64,000 nucleotides of DNA from Anoxynatronum buryatiense (GTDB lineage Bacteria > Bacillota > Clostridia > Peptostreptococcales > Tindalliaceae), in NCBI RefSeq assembly GCF_900182905.1, contig NZ_FXUF01000006.1, forward strand, positions 124,001-188,000, written 5' to 3'. This document shows positions 1 through 8,874 of the stretch, in pieces. The stretch's first letter is position 1. Every line of letters begins with the position of its first letter. The position numbers and the translations under genes were made by a program. The notes below the pieces were generated by a model, which saw nothing but the letters and a program-made list of their open reading frames with translations, did not search any database and was not told the origin of the DNA.

Positions 1-2
1 CG

Positions 3-296
3 GTTCCTGGGGAGAACCTTGCCCGTGAAGGGGTGGGATATGCCTATGTGAACCGATATGGGAAGACGCATGTGGTGCGGGATCTGGCAAGAGCATTGGA
101 CTATACCGCCGACGGTAACGTGTACGAATATACCGGTTTCTTTGGCGGCGGACATGCTTATAACAGTCATTTTGTCGCGCAACAACTTTCATTGACAAAC
201 AATGTGTTATCATCAACCGATAAACAGTTTTCCTATCGGGTCAGACAACTCACAGACCTCGACATAAATCGAATGACTCAAATTGCCAGCCGTTAA
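3..296 (+). CDS. C-terminal part of an unrecognised protein (cut by window edge)
   Basis: The reading frame is open from the first bases of the window and runs to a TAA at 294-296, so this is the 3' end of a gene that starts upstream. About 97 residues are visible. They are polar and rich in aromatic and glycine residues (a FFGGGHAYNS stretch), with no membrane segment or motif I can assign. A GTG at 33 could be read as a start, but the frame continues upstream with plausible codons and no ribosome binding site precedes it. A strong terminator follows directly. Function unknown. Confidence 0.55.
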   Translation, partial: VPGENLAREGVGYAYVNRYGKTHVVRDLARALDYTADGNVYEYTGFFGGGHAYNSHFVAQQLSLTNNVLSSTDKQFSYRVRQLTDLDINRMTQIASR

Positions 297-306
297 TCAC
301 AACGCT

Positions 307-350
307 GCATAAAAGCTCTGCCCGGCCTGGCCACAGAGCTTTTTTTATGC
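307..350 (+). terminator. Intrinsic terminator after the partial gene
   Basis: AAAGCTCTG (312-320) pairs with CAGAGCTTT (334-342) and a run of T follows. The stem can be extended outward by GCAT/ATGC with A-T pairs, so it may work in both directions. Confidence 0.85.
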
Positions 351-371
351 CTGTGATTAACCCCAGATTAC

Positions 372-400
372 TTGCAATCACGATAAAAATAGCGTAAACT
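372..400 (+). promoter_or_regulatory. Putative sigma-A promoter for the SLH/ligase/Wzz operon
   Basis: TTGCAA at 372-377, a 17-base spacer and TAAACT at 395-400. It lies about 80 bases before the ATG of the SLH gene and just after the preceding terminator. Found by eye only. Confidence 0.5.
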
Positions 401-477
401 GATGAAGAGTGATGAAACTCACACGAGATAAAAACGTCTTATGTAACAGATGAGATCATGATAAAGGAGGATATCGT

Positions 478-2397
478 ATGTGCATAAAATCAAAATGGGT
501 GCTTCTGGCAATGTGTGCTTTGATGGTGCTGAGCAGCGGACTGACTGCCTTTGCTTCCGTTCAATTTACCGATGTTCCGGCAAATCACTGGGCATATTCC
601 CACATCCGCAGAGCAGCTGATACAGGAATCATCGGCGGCTATACCCACGCAACCACCGGTCAGCGGGTATATGATCCTGAGAATCCGGTCACCCGGTTGC
701 AGGCGGTTGTCATGGTGTATGAAACATTAAAAGCTACAAATGATTTGAAATCTCAGTCAGACTTCACACAGAAGTACAACAGCCTGATGACAGCAGCGGG
801 TGTTCCCTGGGGTCAAAAGCAGGTGGCTTACGCACTGGAGTATGGGATCCTGACAACCACCGAGTTAACAATGCTGATGAATCAAAGCGGCAGTGAGCCC
901 AAACAGAACCCGGCAACCCGGGAAGAAGTGGCCGTGTTCTTCAGCCGTGCGCTTAACCCTAATCAAGAGGGCACCACCACGGTGAACCTGACATATAAAG
1001 ACGCTGAAATGATCAACAGTGCGGCGATGCTGCATGTCAACTTTCTGACACAACATCGTATCTTAACAGGCGACGATCAGGGCAATTTTAATCCCCGGGC
1101 GGCCATTAGACGTTCAGAGATGGCAGCGGTGATCAGTAAAGCGTATGACTGGCTGAATTCAACTGGCAATGAGATTGTCGTTACCATACCGGTGGAAACC
1201 AAAGAACCTGAAAAGGAAGAAAAAGAAGAAGAGAAAGAAACCCGACTTATTGGAGTTATTCAACTGCTCAGCTTCAACAGCAATCGTATTTATTTGGTGG
1301 AAGAAGGAAAAACCAGGGTGGATGATTATCCCTTTACCAATGATACCAGGGTCTATGTGCGCGGATCTGAACGAGGCCTCAGCAGCCTGCAGGAAGATCA
1401 AACCGCCGAGTTTACCCTGAACAAGGAGGGAATCATCACCCGTATTGAAGTGGACCCTCAAAGAGACAAAGTTGAAGGCACGTTACAGTCGTTAGTGGAC
1501 ATGACAAAAGACAGAGGGTACTACGTATTACGTATTGTCGACAGTGGAAAGAATGTGGATATGACTTTACAGGCCGATGAAAAAATCCCTGTAATGGCAG
1601 ATACAACTGAGGTTGATTTTGATTGGTTAACCATTGGAGAACGAGTGGTTGTCTATTACCGGGATAAAGAAGCCACAAAGATCGAGAAGCTGGATACCAT
1701 TAACGATGCAGAAGGCACACTGGCTAAAAGAGTCACCCGGTTTGACAATCACATTACATTAACATCAGGAAATGTTGAAAGAGAGTATCTTCTCGGCGAA
1801 GATTTATATATCCGCATCGAAGGTCGAAGTGCAGAACTCAGCGATTTGATGACGGGAGATATCATCACCCTTCGCCTGCGGGATGGAAAAGTGACACGTA
1901 TTGATGCGAAACAGGTGGAGTTGGAAAATACGGTTGAAGGAACCATTGTGGCCATTCAAATCGCCCGTACCAACATGATCACCATCGAAGATCGCCGCGG
2001 CACTGAAAAAACCTATGAAATCACAGATGGAGCACGTGTTTTCATCGATAACGAGCGAAAAGCCATCGCCGACCTGCGCAATGGCGACTGGGTTAAGCTA
2101 ACGCTGCGGGCAGACAGCGTTCTGGAGATTAGTCTTGAAAAAGGTTACCGGGGCGAGTATATGAGAGGCATCGTTGAAACGGTGTACGAAAGAACCAATC
2201 AGATTCGCTTGAGACGTACTGACACAGCCCGTGGCGAAGAAGTGCTTATCTACGTGGAGAACAATACCCGTATTTACGACACAAACAGAAAAGAGATCAC
2301 CATTGGGAGCATCCGCCGCAACTCACTCATCAGCATTCGCGGTGACTTCGAAGGCGACTTCTTTGTGGCTGACCTGATTGATGTGCTTGAAGAATAA
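478..2397 (+). CDS. SLH-domain surface protein with five C-terminal beta modules
   Basis: A 639-aa exported protein, probably bound to cell-wall polysaccharide through its S-layer-homology domains. A signal peptide covers about residues 1-26 (hydrophobic core, then AFA). Three SLH-like repeats lie at about 29-88, 95-160 and 168-228, the first with the typical FTDVPANHWAY start. A Glu/Lys-rich linker at 236-258 leads to five degenerate modules of about 70 residues (260-639), each with a G-T/I-V opening, a strand pair and a 'L.dL..GD.V.L' end. The ATG at 478 has AAAGGAGG seven bases upstream. It is first in an operon with the ligase-like and Wzz genes, which suggests a role in presenting or anchoring an exopolysaccharide. 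The SLH assignment is secure; the role is inferred. Confidence 0.85.
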   Translation: MCIKSKWVLLAMCALMVLSSGLTAFASVQFTDVPANHWAYSHIRRAADTGIIGGYTHATTGQRVYDPENPVTRLQAVVMVYETLKATNDLKSQSDFTQKYNSLMTAAGVPWGQKQVAYALEYGILTTTELTMLMNQSGSEPKQNPATREEVAVFFSRALNPNQEGTTTVNLTYKDAEMINSAAMLHVNFLTQHRILTGDDQGNFNPRAAIRRSEMAAVISKAYDWLNSTGNEIVVTIPVETKEPEKEEKEEEKETRLIGVIQLLSFNSNRIYLVEEGKTRVDDYPFTNDTRVYVRGSERGLSSLQEDQTAEFTLNKEGIITRIEVDPQRDKVEGTLQSLVDMTKDRGYYVLRIVDSGKNVDMTLQADEKIPVMADTTEVDFDWLTIGERVVVYYRDKEATKIEKLDTINDAEGTLAKRVTRFDNHITLTSGNVEREYLLGEDLYIRIEGRSAELSDLMTGDIITLRLRDGKVTRIDAKQVELENTVEGTIVAIQIARTNMITIEDRRGTEKTYEITDGARVFIDNERKAIADLRNGDWVKLTLRADSVLEISLEKGYRGEYMRGIVETVYERTNQIRLRRTDTARGEEVLIYVENNTRIYDTNRKEITIGSIRRNSLISIRGDFEGDFFVADLIDVLEE

Positions 2398-2416
2398 GAG
2401 AAGCAGGTGAATTCTG

Positions 2417-5400
2417 TTGAGCAAAAAGATGAAATCGACACAATTTCCACTAAATAAAAGCAATACCGCAGCCGGCGAGGCTGCGGTATTGCCGCTTCAG
2501 TCTTTTTTCGCTTTCTTTATGGGAATCCTACTCACCTTCATGGTGTTATCCCGGGGAGCGTTCTTTCCGGAAGACAAAATATTGTTTTCCTTGATATTTC
2601 TGTTATTAGGTGTCGTTGTCTTTGCGCTGACCAGCCTATTTCGCCACCGTGTGTGGTGGGATTCCATTCATGGATTCAGCCCTTTGTTGCTGTTGGCAGC
2701 CTACTGGGTTCCGGTGATTACTTTTCAATGGGTAGTCTTGTGGGAAGCGCTTACAATGATTCTATATTATGTGGTGGCAGTTGTTGTTTTCATTCTGGTG
2801 CGCAATTTGAATCGCAACAATCGATATACGGAGATGCTTTTAAATCTCATGCTGGTTGCAGGGATAATAGTTGCAACCACTGCGCTTATGGGAGCGGCAC
2901 AATTATGGGATTACCCTGACCTTGTGATGAGCAATCGCCTGGCAGGCATCTTTCAATATCCCAACACATTGGCCGCATGGATGATGACTCTCTATTTTGT
3001 CAGCAATGGTCTCATGCTGGAAGCATCCCAGAAATGGAAAAAAGTAGCTTATGGCAGCATTGGATTCTTCATGCTCTTTGTATTCGTCTTCACCTATTCC
3101 CGGGCGGCTTGGTTGCTCTTTCCCCTGATAGCATTGTTTTTTCTAATCATTCTCCCTGGGAAAAATCGCATTATGATGCTGCTCACCTACATCATCAGCG
3201 GTGTTCCGCTACTAGTGGCCTTGATGCCCTTCTACCGGGCTACTACTGGAAGTGAAGCAGGCGGTTTCTCTGTCTTCGCCATCATTCTGGCTGCCACCGC
3301 GGCCTTTGGGCTGTTGCTGGCCGGTCTGCTACGGCTGTCGAACCGTATGGAAGACTTCCTGCAGTCCCAGCAACATACCCACCTGAAAAAAGTGCTGTTT
3401 ATAGCAATGGGAGCGGTTCTTTTGGGAGCGGCCGTGTTGTTGATGGTTGCCCTGCAGGCCACAGAACCACTTGTGTTTGACAATATGGACTTGGAGGAAC
3501 CCCGCAACCAAACCCTTACCCGCACTCTGTCAGACATGCAGCCCTTAACAGCATATGAACTTCATCTGCAGCTGGAAACCCAGGGAGGTAACGAAGAACA
3601 GTGGCCCTGGCTGGTGGAGGTAATTTCAGAGAATGCAGGGAGAGACAGCACTCGAATCCTGCAGCACGTGGGCGTGAAAGAAGTTTCCGGTGAAATCATG
3701 ATCCCCTTTGAAACATTAGAAGACACCACTGCTCTTAGAATTGTGTTTCGCAATCAGTTCGAGAACACCGCGGTCACATTTCATGAAGCAACCGTCATTC
3801 ATCCTGAAGCTGATCTATTCTATTCCATCCCACTCCAATATAGGGTTTTGCCAGAGGGTCTGGTACAACGGCTGGAAAACATTGGTCGTGAAGAGAATAG
3901 TGCTGATACGCGTCTAACCTATTACCGGGACAGTATGACTATTTTACGAAGTCACCCCGTGGGTGCAGGTGGCGGTGCATGGGATGCACTTTATCGTGAA
4001 TATCAGAGTCAGCCTTATTACAGCCGACAGGTTCACAATTTCTTTCTTCAAACAGCGGTGGAAGCCGGCTATTTAGGCCTGATCTTGCTTGCCAGCATGG
4101 TGGGGTTGATCATATGGGGGTTGTACCAGTCTTTTCGCGCTGGCCATCTCTTACAGACCTCTCTTCATGTGGCAGTACTATCACTCTTAGGTCACAGTTT
4201 TCTCGACTTCAATTTCAGCTACTTGGCCACGTTTCTTTTCTATTGGATGCTGCTGGCGCTGTTGCAACCACCCTTGTGGCCTTCATCATGGAACAAGAAA
4301 GTAAGTCCGCGGGTTTCCAGTAGCGATCTGCCTGGATGGGCAGCATCTCTGGTACTTATTCCTGTTCTGGTGTTGGCTATGACTGCTTGGGGCGCCTCCA
4401 GAAGCCATGAAAACGCTGTTCTCTACGGGCAGACAGGAGAAGCTCAGTTGGCTTACGATACCTTCGAACAAGCAGCATCTCTGGACCGTCTGCGGCCAGA
4501 GTATCGCCTGGATCTAACGAGTAATCTGCTTCAATTATATAGTACCACCGGCGATCAGGTAATGCTCACAGTGGCAAATCACCATTGGCAACAGGGAATG
4601 CGCTATGCTCCCCGCCACCGGGAACTGATCATGGCAGGTGTCGATTTAAAAATCTATCAGGGAGAATTTCAGGAAGCCGGAGAACTTATCCAGCAGCGGA
4701 TCACTGAAGCTCCACTAGACCGAACGGGTTATGAGGAAGTTTCAGCTGCCTACCTCAACCTGGTGAAATTCATGTCAGGCAATTCGACACAAGATGCATC
4801 GCCAGTAGAACCAGCTTTGGCAGAAACTGCGCAGGAAGGTCTTCAGCTTCTCCATATTCAGCAACAGGCCAATCAGCAGGCTAAGGTACCCCTGGCCATC
4901 ACAAGTGTCTTTAAAAACAATCTGATGTATCTTCGAGCATGGCAGGAGTTTGCCGCAGGCAACCTGCCCTTTGCCTTAAATCCGTCAGAAAACCCCTTGT
5001 ATGTCAGTTTCCTTGATTTGGAGTATGCCACTGGTGCCGAACAAGCTTGGCGTGCTTGGGGTCGCGAAGATGCCCAACTCACCACTACTCTTACGGATGA
5101 AGGGCTATTAACCATCAATACCGGCACTGACCTGGGGCTTGCTCATACTCCCAATATACCACTGCAGTCGAAAACTACGTATCAGGTGTGGGTGGATTTC
5201 GCCCAAATTAGTCTGGAGGCTCCCCTGCAAATCCATGTGATTGCCACTGACAGTGAAGGGGGAGCAACACAGCACACCCATATCCTAACCCAGGAAGAAA
5301 CAAAAAATCTGGCTGCTACCTTTACATTTACCATCATCGGTGACATTGATCCGGTCAATGACCAATACATCCGTTTCGACCACCCTGGTCGCAGTCCAGA

Positions 5401-5473
5401 ATCCGACGCCAACCACGACCCCGGCAGCTTTACAATCCGTGGAGTGGTGGTTCAACAAACTACTAATATATAA
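2417..5473 (+). CDS. O-antigen ligase/polymerase-family membrane protein with TPR and beta domains
   Basis: A 1018-aa polytopic membrane protein of the Wzy/WaaL type. Multiple hydrophobic helices fill about residues 25-345 and 540-665. A long loop (about 350-480) between them looks beta-rich and outside the membrane. The conserved 'VHNFFLQTAVEAGYLG' segment before the last helices is typical of the O-antigen ligase family. After the membrane part there is a TPR-like alpha region (about 680-850) and a beta-sandwich-like tail (about 885-1018). The start is TTG at 2417 with AAGCAGGTG upstream; an in-frame ATG lies four codons later. It sits 19 bases after the SLH gene and 12 before the Wzz gene. 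It probably polymerises or transfers an exported glycan. The acceptor is unknown. Confidence 0.8.
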   Translation: MSKKMKSTQFPLNKSNTAAGEAAVLPLQSFFAFFMGILLTFMVLSRGAFFPEDKILFSLIFLLLGVVVFALTSLFRHRVWWDSIHGFSPLLLLAAYWVPVITFQWVVLWEALTMILYYVVAVVVFILVRNLNRNNRYTEMLLNLMLVAGIIVATTALMGAAQLWDYPDLVMSNRLAGIFQYPNTLAAWMMTLYFVSNGLMLEASQKWKKVAYGSIGFFMLFVFVFTYSRAAWLLFPLIALFFLIILPGKNRIMMLLTYIISGVPLLVALMPFYRATTGSEAGGFSVFAIILAATAAFGLLLAGLLRLSNRMEDFLQSQQHTHLKKVLFIAMGAVLLGAAVLLMVALQATEPLVFDNMDLEEPRNQTLTRTLSDMQPLTAYELHLQLETQGGNEEQWPWLVEVISENAGRDSTRILQHVGVKEVSGEIMIPFETLEDTTALRIVFRNQFENTAVTFHEATVIHPEADLFYSIPLQYRVLPEGLVQRLENIGREENSADTRLTYYRDSMTILRSHPVGAGGGAWDALYREYQSQPYYSRQVHNFFLQTAVEAGYLGLILLASMVGLIIWGLYQSFRAGHLLQTSLHVAVLSLLGHSFLDFNFSYLATFLFYWMLLALLQPPLWPSSWNKKVSPRVSSSDLPGWAASLVLIPVLVLAMTAWGASRSHENAVLYGQTGEAQLAYDTFEQAASLDRLRPEYRLDLTSNLLQLYSTTGDQVMLTVANHHWQQGMRYAPRHRELIMAGVDLKIYQGEFQEAGELIQQRITEAPLDRTGYEEVSAAYLNLVKFMSGNSTQDASPVEPALAETAQEGLQLLHIQQQANQQAKVPLAITSVFKNNLMYLRAWQEFAAGNLPFALNPSENPLYVSFLDLEYATGAEQAWRAWGREDAQLTTTLTDEGLLTINTGTDLGLAHTPNIPLQSKTTYQVWVDFAQISLEAPLQIHVIATDSEGGATQHTHILTQEETKNLAATFTFTIIGDIDPVNDQYIRFDHPGRSPESDANHDPGSFTIRGVVVQQTTNI

Positions 5474-5485
5474 AGGAGTTCACCA

Positions 5486-6556
5486 ATGTCACAGGAAAAA
5501 CAGAGCCAGCCGCAACATTCTCCCATCTTCAACGGTAGTCATTCTCCTAATGGCTACCATAACGGCTATTACGAAGAAGAAACTAGCCTTCGGGAGATCA
5601 TTGAAGCCTTGCTGAAACACTGGAAGAAGATCGTTGCTATCACTCTGGCTGCGTTAGTGCTGACTGCCGCCATTACTTTGGGCTTCGTCACTTCAGTTGA
5701 TGAAGCTCGGGTCATCATCAGCATGAGCCGCCCTGACCGCTACACCACTGAAGAACACCTTCAGGAAATCATCGCCAATCGACTTTCTCTGGTGAGTTTC
5801 AATGAACGCAATGAAATGAATATTCGAGATGCTCAGATGCTTATTAACAGCCCAGAAGTGGTTGAAGCCGCCATGATTCAGCAGGGTTTTGTGGCGAGAC
5901 CCATTAACCGTCTCATGGAAACCATCGAGATTAATGCGCTCAACGCTTACTTGTTTCAAATTAATCTTCAGGGGACAGAGAAGGAAGCTCTTCTGGGATT
6001 AGTGGACGAAATGGCCGTTCAGTTCAACCGTATCACTGTGGAAGAAATCACCCGGTCACTAAACCAGGAAATTAGCCGTAAGAAAAGGGCCATTCAAACG
6101 GCTGAAATGAACTTGGCTTCCAACCGAGCGCAGATGGAAGCTACTGACCCCTATATAACGTTGGAGAGAGCGGTGCTGGATGACCCATCCATGGCCGTGG
6201 CCGACCCCGATGCCAACCGCACCACGGTGGTGCGCACTCAGGAGACCAATCCATCCTATTTGGCCCGCCTGGAAGCTGTCACTCAGGCAGAAATGGAACT
6301 AAATCAGCTGAAGGTGGCGCTGGATGAGCTAAAGAATGAAGCTGACCTAATCATCGAGCAACTGAATCAGTTGGAAACCGCCCCTGTTCATATTGTGAGA
6401 GGTGCAACTGACTATGCAGGAGGCAACCCTTTGCGTAGAATCTCCCCCCGAATTAGCCTCAACCTAGCTATCGCTTTGGCGATAGGCCTCATGATGGGTG
6501 CTTTTATGGCCTTCTTCATTGAGTACTGGCAAAAATCTAAACCTAAGCAGCTTTAA
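5486..6556 (+). CDS. Wzz/chain-length determinant-like polysaccharide co-polymerase
   Basis: A 356-aa protein with the Wzz layout: a cytoplasmic N-terminus with a 'LREIIEALLKHWKKI' stretch, a membrane helix at about 50-73, a long coiled-coil-rich extracytoplasmic part, and a second helix at about 323-345 preceded by the Pro-containing 'NPLRRISPRIS' motif. No tyrosine-kinase domain or Walker motif is present and no kinase gene is adjacent, so it would be a kinase-less co-polymerase that sets glycan length. AAAGGAG precedes the ATG. It is third in the operon and follows the ligase-like gene by 12 bases. Confidence 0.85.
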   Translation: MSQEKQSQPQHSPIFNGSHSPNGYHNGYYEEETSLREIIEALLKHWKKIVAITLAALVLTAAITLGFVTSVDEARVIISMSRPDRYTTEEHLQEIIANRLSLVSFNERNEMNIRDAQMLINSPEVVEAAMIQQGFVARPINRLMETIEINALNAYLFQINLQGTEKEALLGLVDEMAVQFNRITVEEITRSLNQEISRKKRAIQTAEMNLASNRAQMEATDPYITLERAVLDDPSMAVADPDANRTTVVRTQETNPSYLARLEAVTQAEMELNQLKVALDELKNEADLIIEQLNQLETAPVHIVRGATDYAGGNPLRRISPRISLNLAIALAIGLMMGAFMAFFIEYWQKSKPKQL

Positions 6557-6592
6557 TACTGTGGTATCGAACTCACGTAGCACTTGCAACCC

Positions 6593-6621
6593 TTGACAAT
6601 CTCATTTTCACATGATACGAT
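6593..6621 (+). promoter_or_regulatory. Near-consensus promoter for the EPS regulator
   Basis: TTGACA at 6593-6598, a 17-base spacer and TACGAT at 6616-6621. The predicted start point (about 6628) falls inside the left arm of the terminator hairpin that begins at 6622. Confidence 0.7.
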
Positions 6622-6657
6622 AACCTTGCGTTCAATTGATGAACGCAAGGTTATTTT
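6622..6657 (+). terminator. Intrinsic terminator overlapping a transcription start
   Basis: A perfect 12-bp stem, AACCTTGCGTTC (6622-6633) with GAACGCAAGGTT (6641-6652), and then ATTTTTG. It ends the SLH-ligase-Wzz operon. Because the next promoter lies directly before it, the downstream transcript would start within the stem and carry only its inner part. Confidence 0.8.
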
Positions 6658-6732
6658 TGACACATCGGAGAGAGCTATTCATTGATTCTAGACACTTATT
6701 CTACACCCTGTTACCAATCTACTGGAGGTCCT

Positions 6733-7269
6733 ATGAACATATCCTACGACAAAGAATACTTGATTCTTTCCCAAATAGAATCTAACCCCGACGCCACCCA
6801 GAGAGACATCTCTCGCCATACGGGCCTTTCCCTGGGCAGCGTCAATTTACTGTTAAAAAAAATGACCAAAGAAGGACTCATTAAAATTGAATCCATCCCT
6901 GCTCATCGGGTGGCGTATATGCTTACTCCAAAAGGCATGGTGGAAAAAGCCAACAAAACCGTCAGTTACATCAAGCGTCATTATAACGCCATTACCCAAA
7001 CCAAAGAACATATAAAAAACACTTTCGCAAATCTGCTGAAAGACCACTCTGCGCTCTACATTTTCTACACTAATGATGAAGTGGGCAGCCTCATCATTAC
7101 CGCCATTGACGAGTTGTCTCTTCAACAGCGGGCAGCTATCACTCTGATTCAAACTATGGAAGAAGCTATCAATCCGCAGACCCCTGTCATTAAGTACTAT
7201 CCCAGCAATACTGAGGGATCCATGAACTATGCCAATCCTATCATCAATTTACTGGATAAACTGCCATGA
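6733..7269 (+). CDS. MarR-type EPS-associated winged-helix regulator
   Basis: A 178-aa DNA-binding protein. The N-terminal part is a winged helix-turn-helix: 'ILSQIESNPDATQRDISRHTG' region, then 'LSLGSVNLLLKKMTKEGLI' as recognition helix, then a wing with 'AYMLTPKGM'. A long helix with 'TVSYIKRHYN' follows, as in small MarR-like regulators found at exopolysaccharide loci. The C-terminal 90 residues are not assigned. A TTG at 6682 is open, but the ATG at 6733 has TGGAGGTC at the right distance and gives the natural N-terminus. It has its own promoter at 6593 and stands at the head of the polysaccharide island, so it probably controls that island. Confidence 0.75.
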   Translation: MNISYDKEYLILSQIESNPDATQRDISRHTGLSLGSVNLLLKKMTKEGLIKIESIPAHRVAYMLTPKGMVEKANKTVSYIKRHYNAITQTKEHIKNTFANLLKDHSALYIFYTNDEVGSLIITAIDELSLQQRAAITLIQTMEEAINPQTPVIKYYPSNTEGSMNYANPIINLLDKLP

Positions 7270-7362
7270 AGCGTAGGCACGTAAATATTGAACTAACACA
7301 CAGCGAGGAATCAGAAAAATGGATGCATTAGAATAGGAATGGATATGTGGAGGCTAAACACA

Positions 7363-7968
7363 ATGGCTTATTTAAAATTCAAAAGACTAATGGATATCAT
7401 ATTTTCAACTTTAGGACTTATCATATTAGCTCCTGTTTTTATGATCCTTACTATAGTCATTAAGATTGACTCAAAGGGGCCGATTCTCTTCAAACAAAAG
7501 AGAGTAGGAATCCATAAGAGTCATTTTTATATTTTAAAGTTTAGGACAATGCGTATTGATACACCGAGAGACACTCCAACACATCTTTTAGAAAATCCTG
7601 ACCAGTGGATCACAAGAGTGGGCACGATATTAAGGAAGACAAGTCTGGATGAGCTTCCACAGATCATCAATATCTTTAAAGGTGAGATGAGTATAATCGG
7701 TCCAAGGCCAGCACTTTGGAATCAGTACGATCTTATTAAAGAAAGAGAGAGGTATGGTGCCAATGAGGTGCCTGTTGGTCTTACCGGATGGGCTCAAATT
7801 AATGGTAGAGATGAACTTGAAATTGATGAAAAAGCTAAACTGGATGGGGAGTATGTTGAAAAAATGGGCCTTCTGATGGACATTAGATGTTTTATTGGAA
7901 CAATATTCTCGATAATAAGATCAGAAGGAGTAGCCGAGGGAAGAACAAGAAGCAAAATCAAAGACTAA
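7363..7968 (+). CDS. Initiating sugar-phosphate transferase (PglC/WbaP C-terminal type)
   Basis: A 201-aa bacterial sugar transferase that moves a sugar-1-phosphate from a nucleotide sugar onto undecaprenyl phosphate, the first membrane step of repeat-unit assembly. Seen: an N-terminal re-entrant hydrophobic helix after 'KRLMDII', 'KQKRVGIHKSHFYILKFRTMR', the catalytic-type 'SLDELPQIINIFKGEMSIIGPRP' region and 'GLTGWAQINGRD'. Length fits the short PglC-like class. An ATG at 7339 is in frame, but the ATG at 7363 has TGGAGG upstream and gives the usual start. It is the first biosynthetic gene of the A/T-rich island. Its substrate may be the QuiNAc/FucNAc-type sugar suggested by the next gene. 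Confidence 0.85.
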   Translation: MAYLKFKRLMDIIFSTLGLIILAPVFMILTIVIKIDSKGPILFKQKRVGIHKSHFYILKFRTMRIDTPRDTPTHLLENPDQWITRVGTILRKTSLDELPQIINIFKGEMSIIGPRPALWNQYDLIKERERYGANEVPVGLTGWAQINGRDELEIDEKAKLDGEYVEKMGLLMDIRCFIGTIFSIIRSEGVAEGRTRSKIKD

Positions 7969-8029
7969 ATTTATCAGCTATTCTTTTTTGCCTTTCGGAT
8001 TTCTAAGATGAGCTTTGCGAGGTGACAAA

Positions 8030-8872
8030 ATGAAACATATACTTATCACCGGTAAAAATAGCTACATAGGCACATCTCTTGAGAAATGGCTCTTAAGAGA
8101 ACCTGATACCTATAAAGTCGATACGATTGATATGAAGGATGGATCATGGAAAGAAAGATGCTTTTCTCAATATGAGGCTGTGTTTCATGTGGCTGGGGTA
8201 GCGCATATTAAAGAAACAAATGAGAATCAAGACCTTTATTATAAAGTAAATAGAGATCTTGCTTATGAAACTGCACAGAAGGCAAAACGAAATGGAGTTA
8301 TGCAGTTTATTTTTTTAAGCTCAATGAGTGTATATGGTGTTCAGAATGGTGTTATTAATAAGGAGACGCCGCTTCATCCTGATACAGCTTATGGAAAGTC
8401 AAAAATTGAAGCCGAAGAGTTGATTAATACGTTACAAGACGAATTTTTCACTGTTGCAACTCTTAGACCACCTATGGTTTATGGAAAAGGCTGCAGAGGG
8501 AACTACCCAAAGTTAGCTGAATTAGCACTCAAAACACCAATTTTTCCAGATTTTGATAATAAGCGCAGTATGATCTATATAGACAACTTATCGGAGTTCG
8601 TTAAGCAAATTATTGATAGCAAAAGTGGAGGAACATTTTTTCCGCAAAATGACGAATATACAAATCCTAGTGAAATGGTCAGGCTGATTGCTGAGTTCCA
8701 TGGCAAGAAAGTTGTAATGACTAAACTATTTAATCCCGCATTAAAATTACTAAATGTAAGGACGTTAAACAAAGTGTTTGGTGACTTGATTTATGATATG
8801 AACATGTCTGAATACATGAGTGATTATAGAGTTTGTGGCTTTAAAGAATCGATTAAAAGGTCGGAGGATTAA
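8030..8872 (+). CDS. NAD-dependent sugar epimerase/reductase (extended SDR)
   Basis: A 280-aa extended short-chain dehydrogenase. The Rossmann glycine motif is 'ITGKNSYIGTSLEKWL'. The active-site Ser region is 'LSSMSVYG' and the Tyr/Lys pair lies in 'YGKSKIEAEEL'. It is placed between the initiating transferase and a GT4 enzyme. In other clusters this position often holds a 4-keto reductase (WbpV/WreQ-like) that makes a UDP-6-deoxy-HexNAc for that transferase. A 4,6-dehydratase that could feed it is at 34436. The substrate is inferred, not visible. A TTG at 8015 is open upstream; ATG 8030 after GCGAGGTGAC is preferred. Confidence 0.7.
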   Translation: MKHILITGKNSYIGTSLEKWLLREPDTYKVDTIDMKDGSWKERCFSQYEAVFHVAGVAHIKETNENQDLYYKVNRDLAYETAQKAKRNGVMQFIFLSSMSVYGVQNGVINKETPLHPDTAYGKSKIEAEELINTLQDEFFTVATLRPPMVYGKGCRGNYPKLAELALKTPIFPDFDNKRSMIYIDNLSEFVKQIIDSKSGGTFFPQNDEYTNPSEMVRLIAEFHGKKVVMTKLFNPALKLLNVRTLNKVFGDLIYDMNMSEYMSDYRVCGFKESIKRSED

Positions 8873-8874
8873 GA

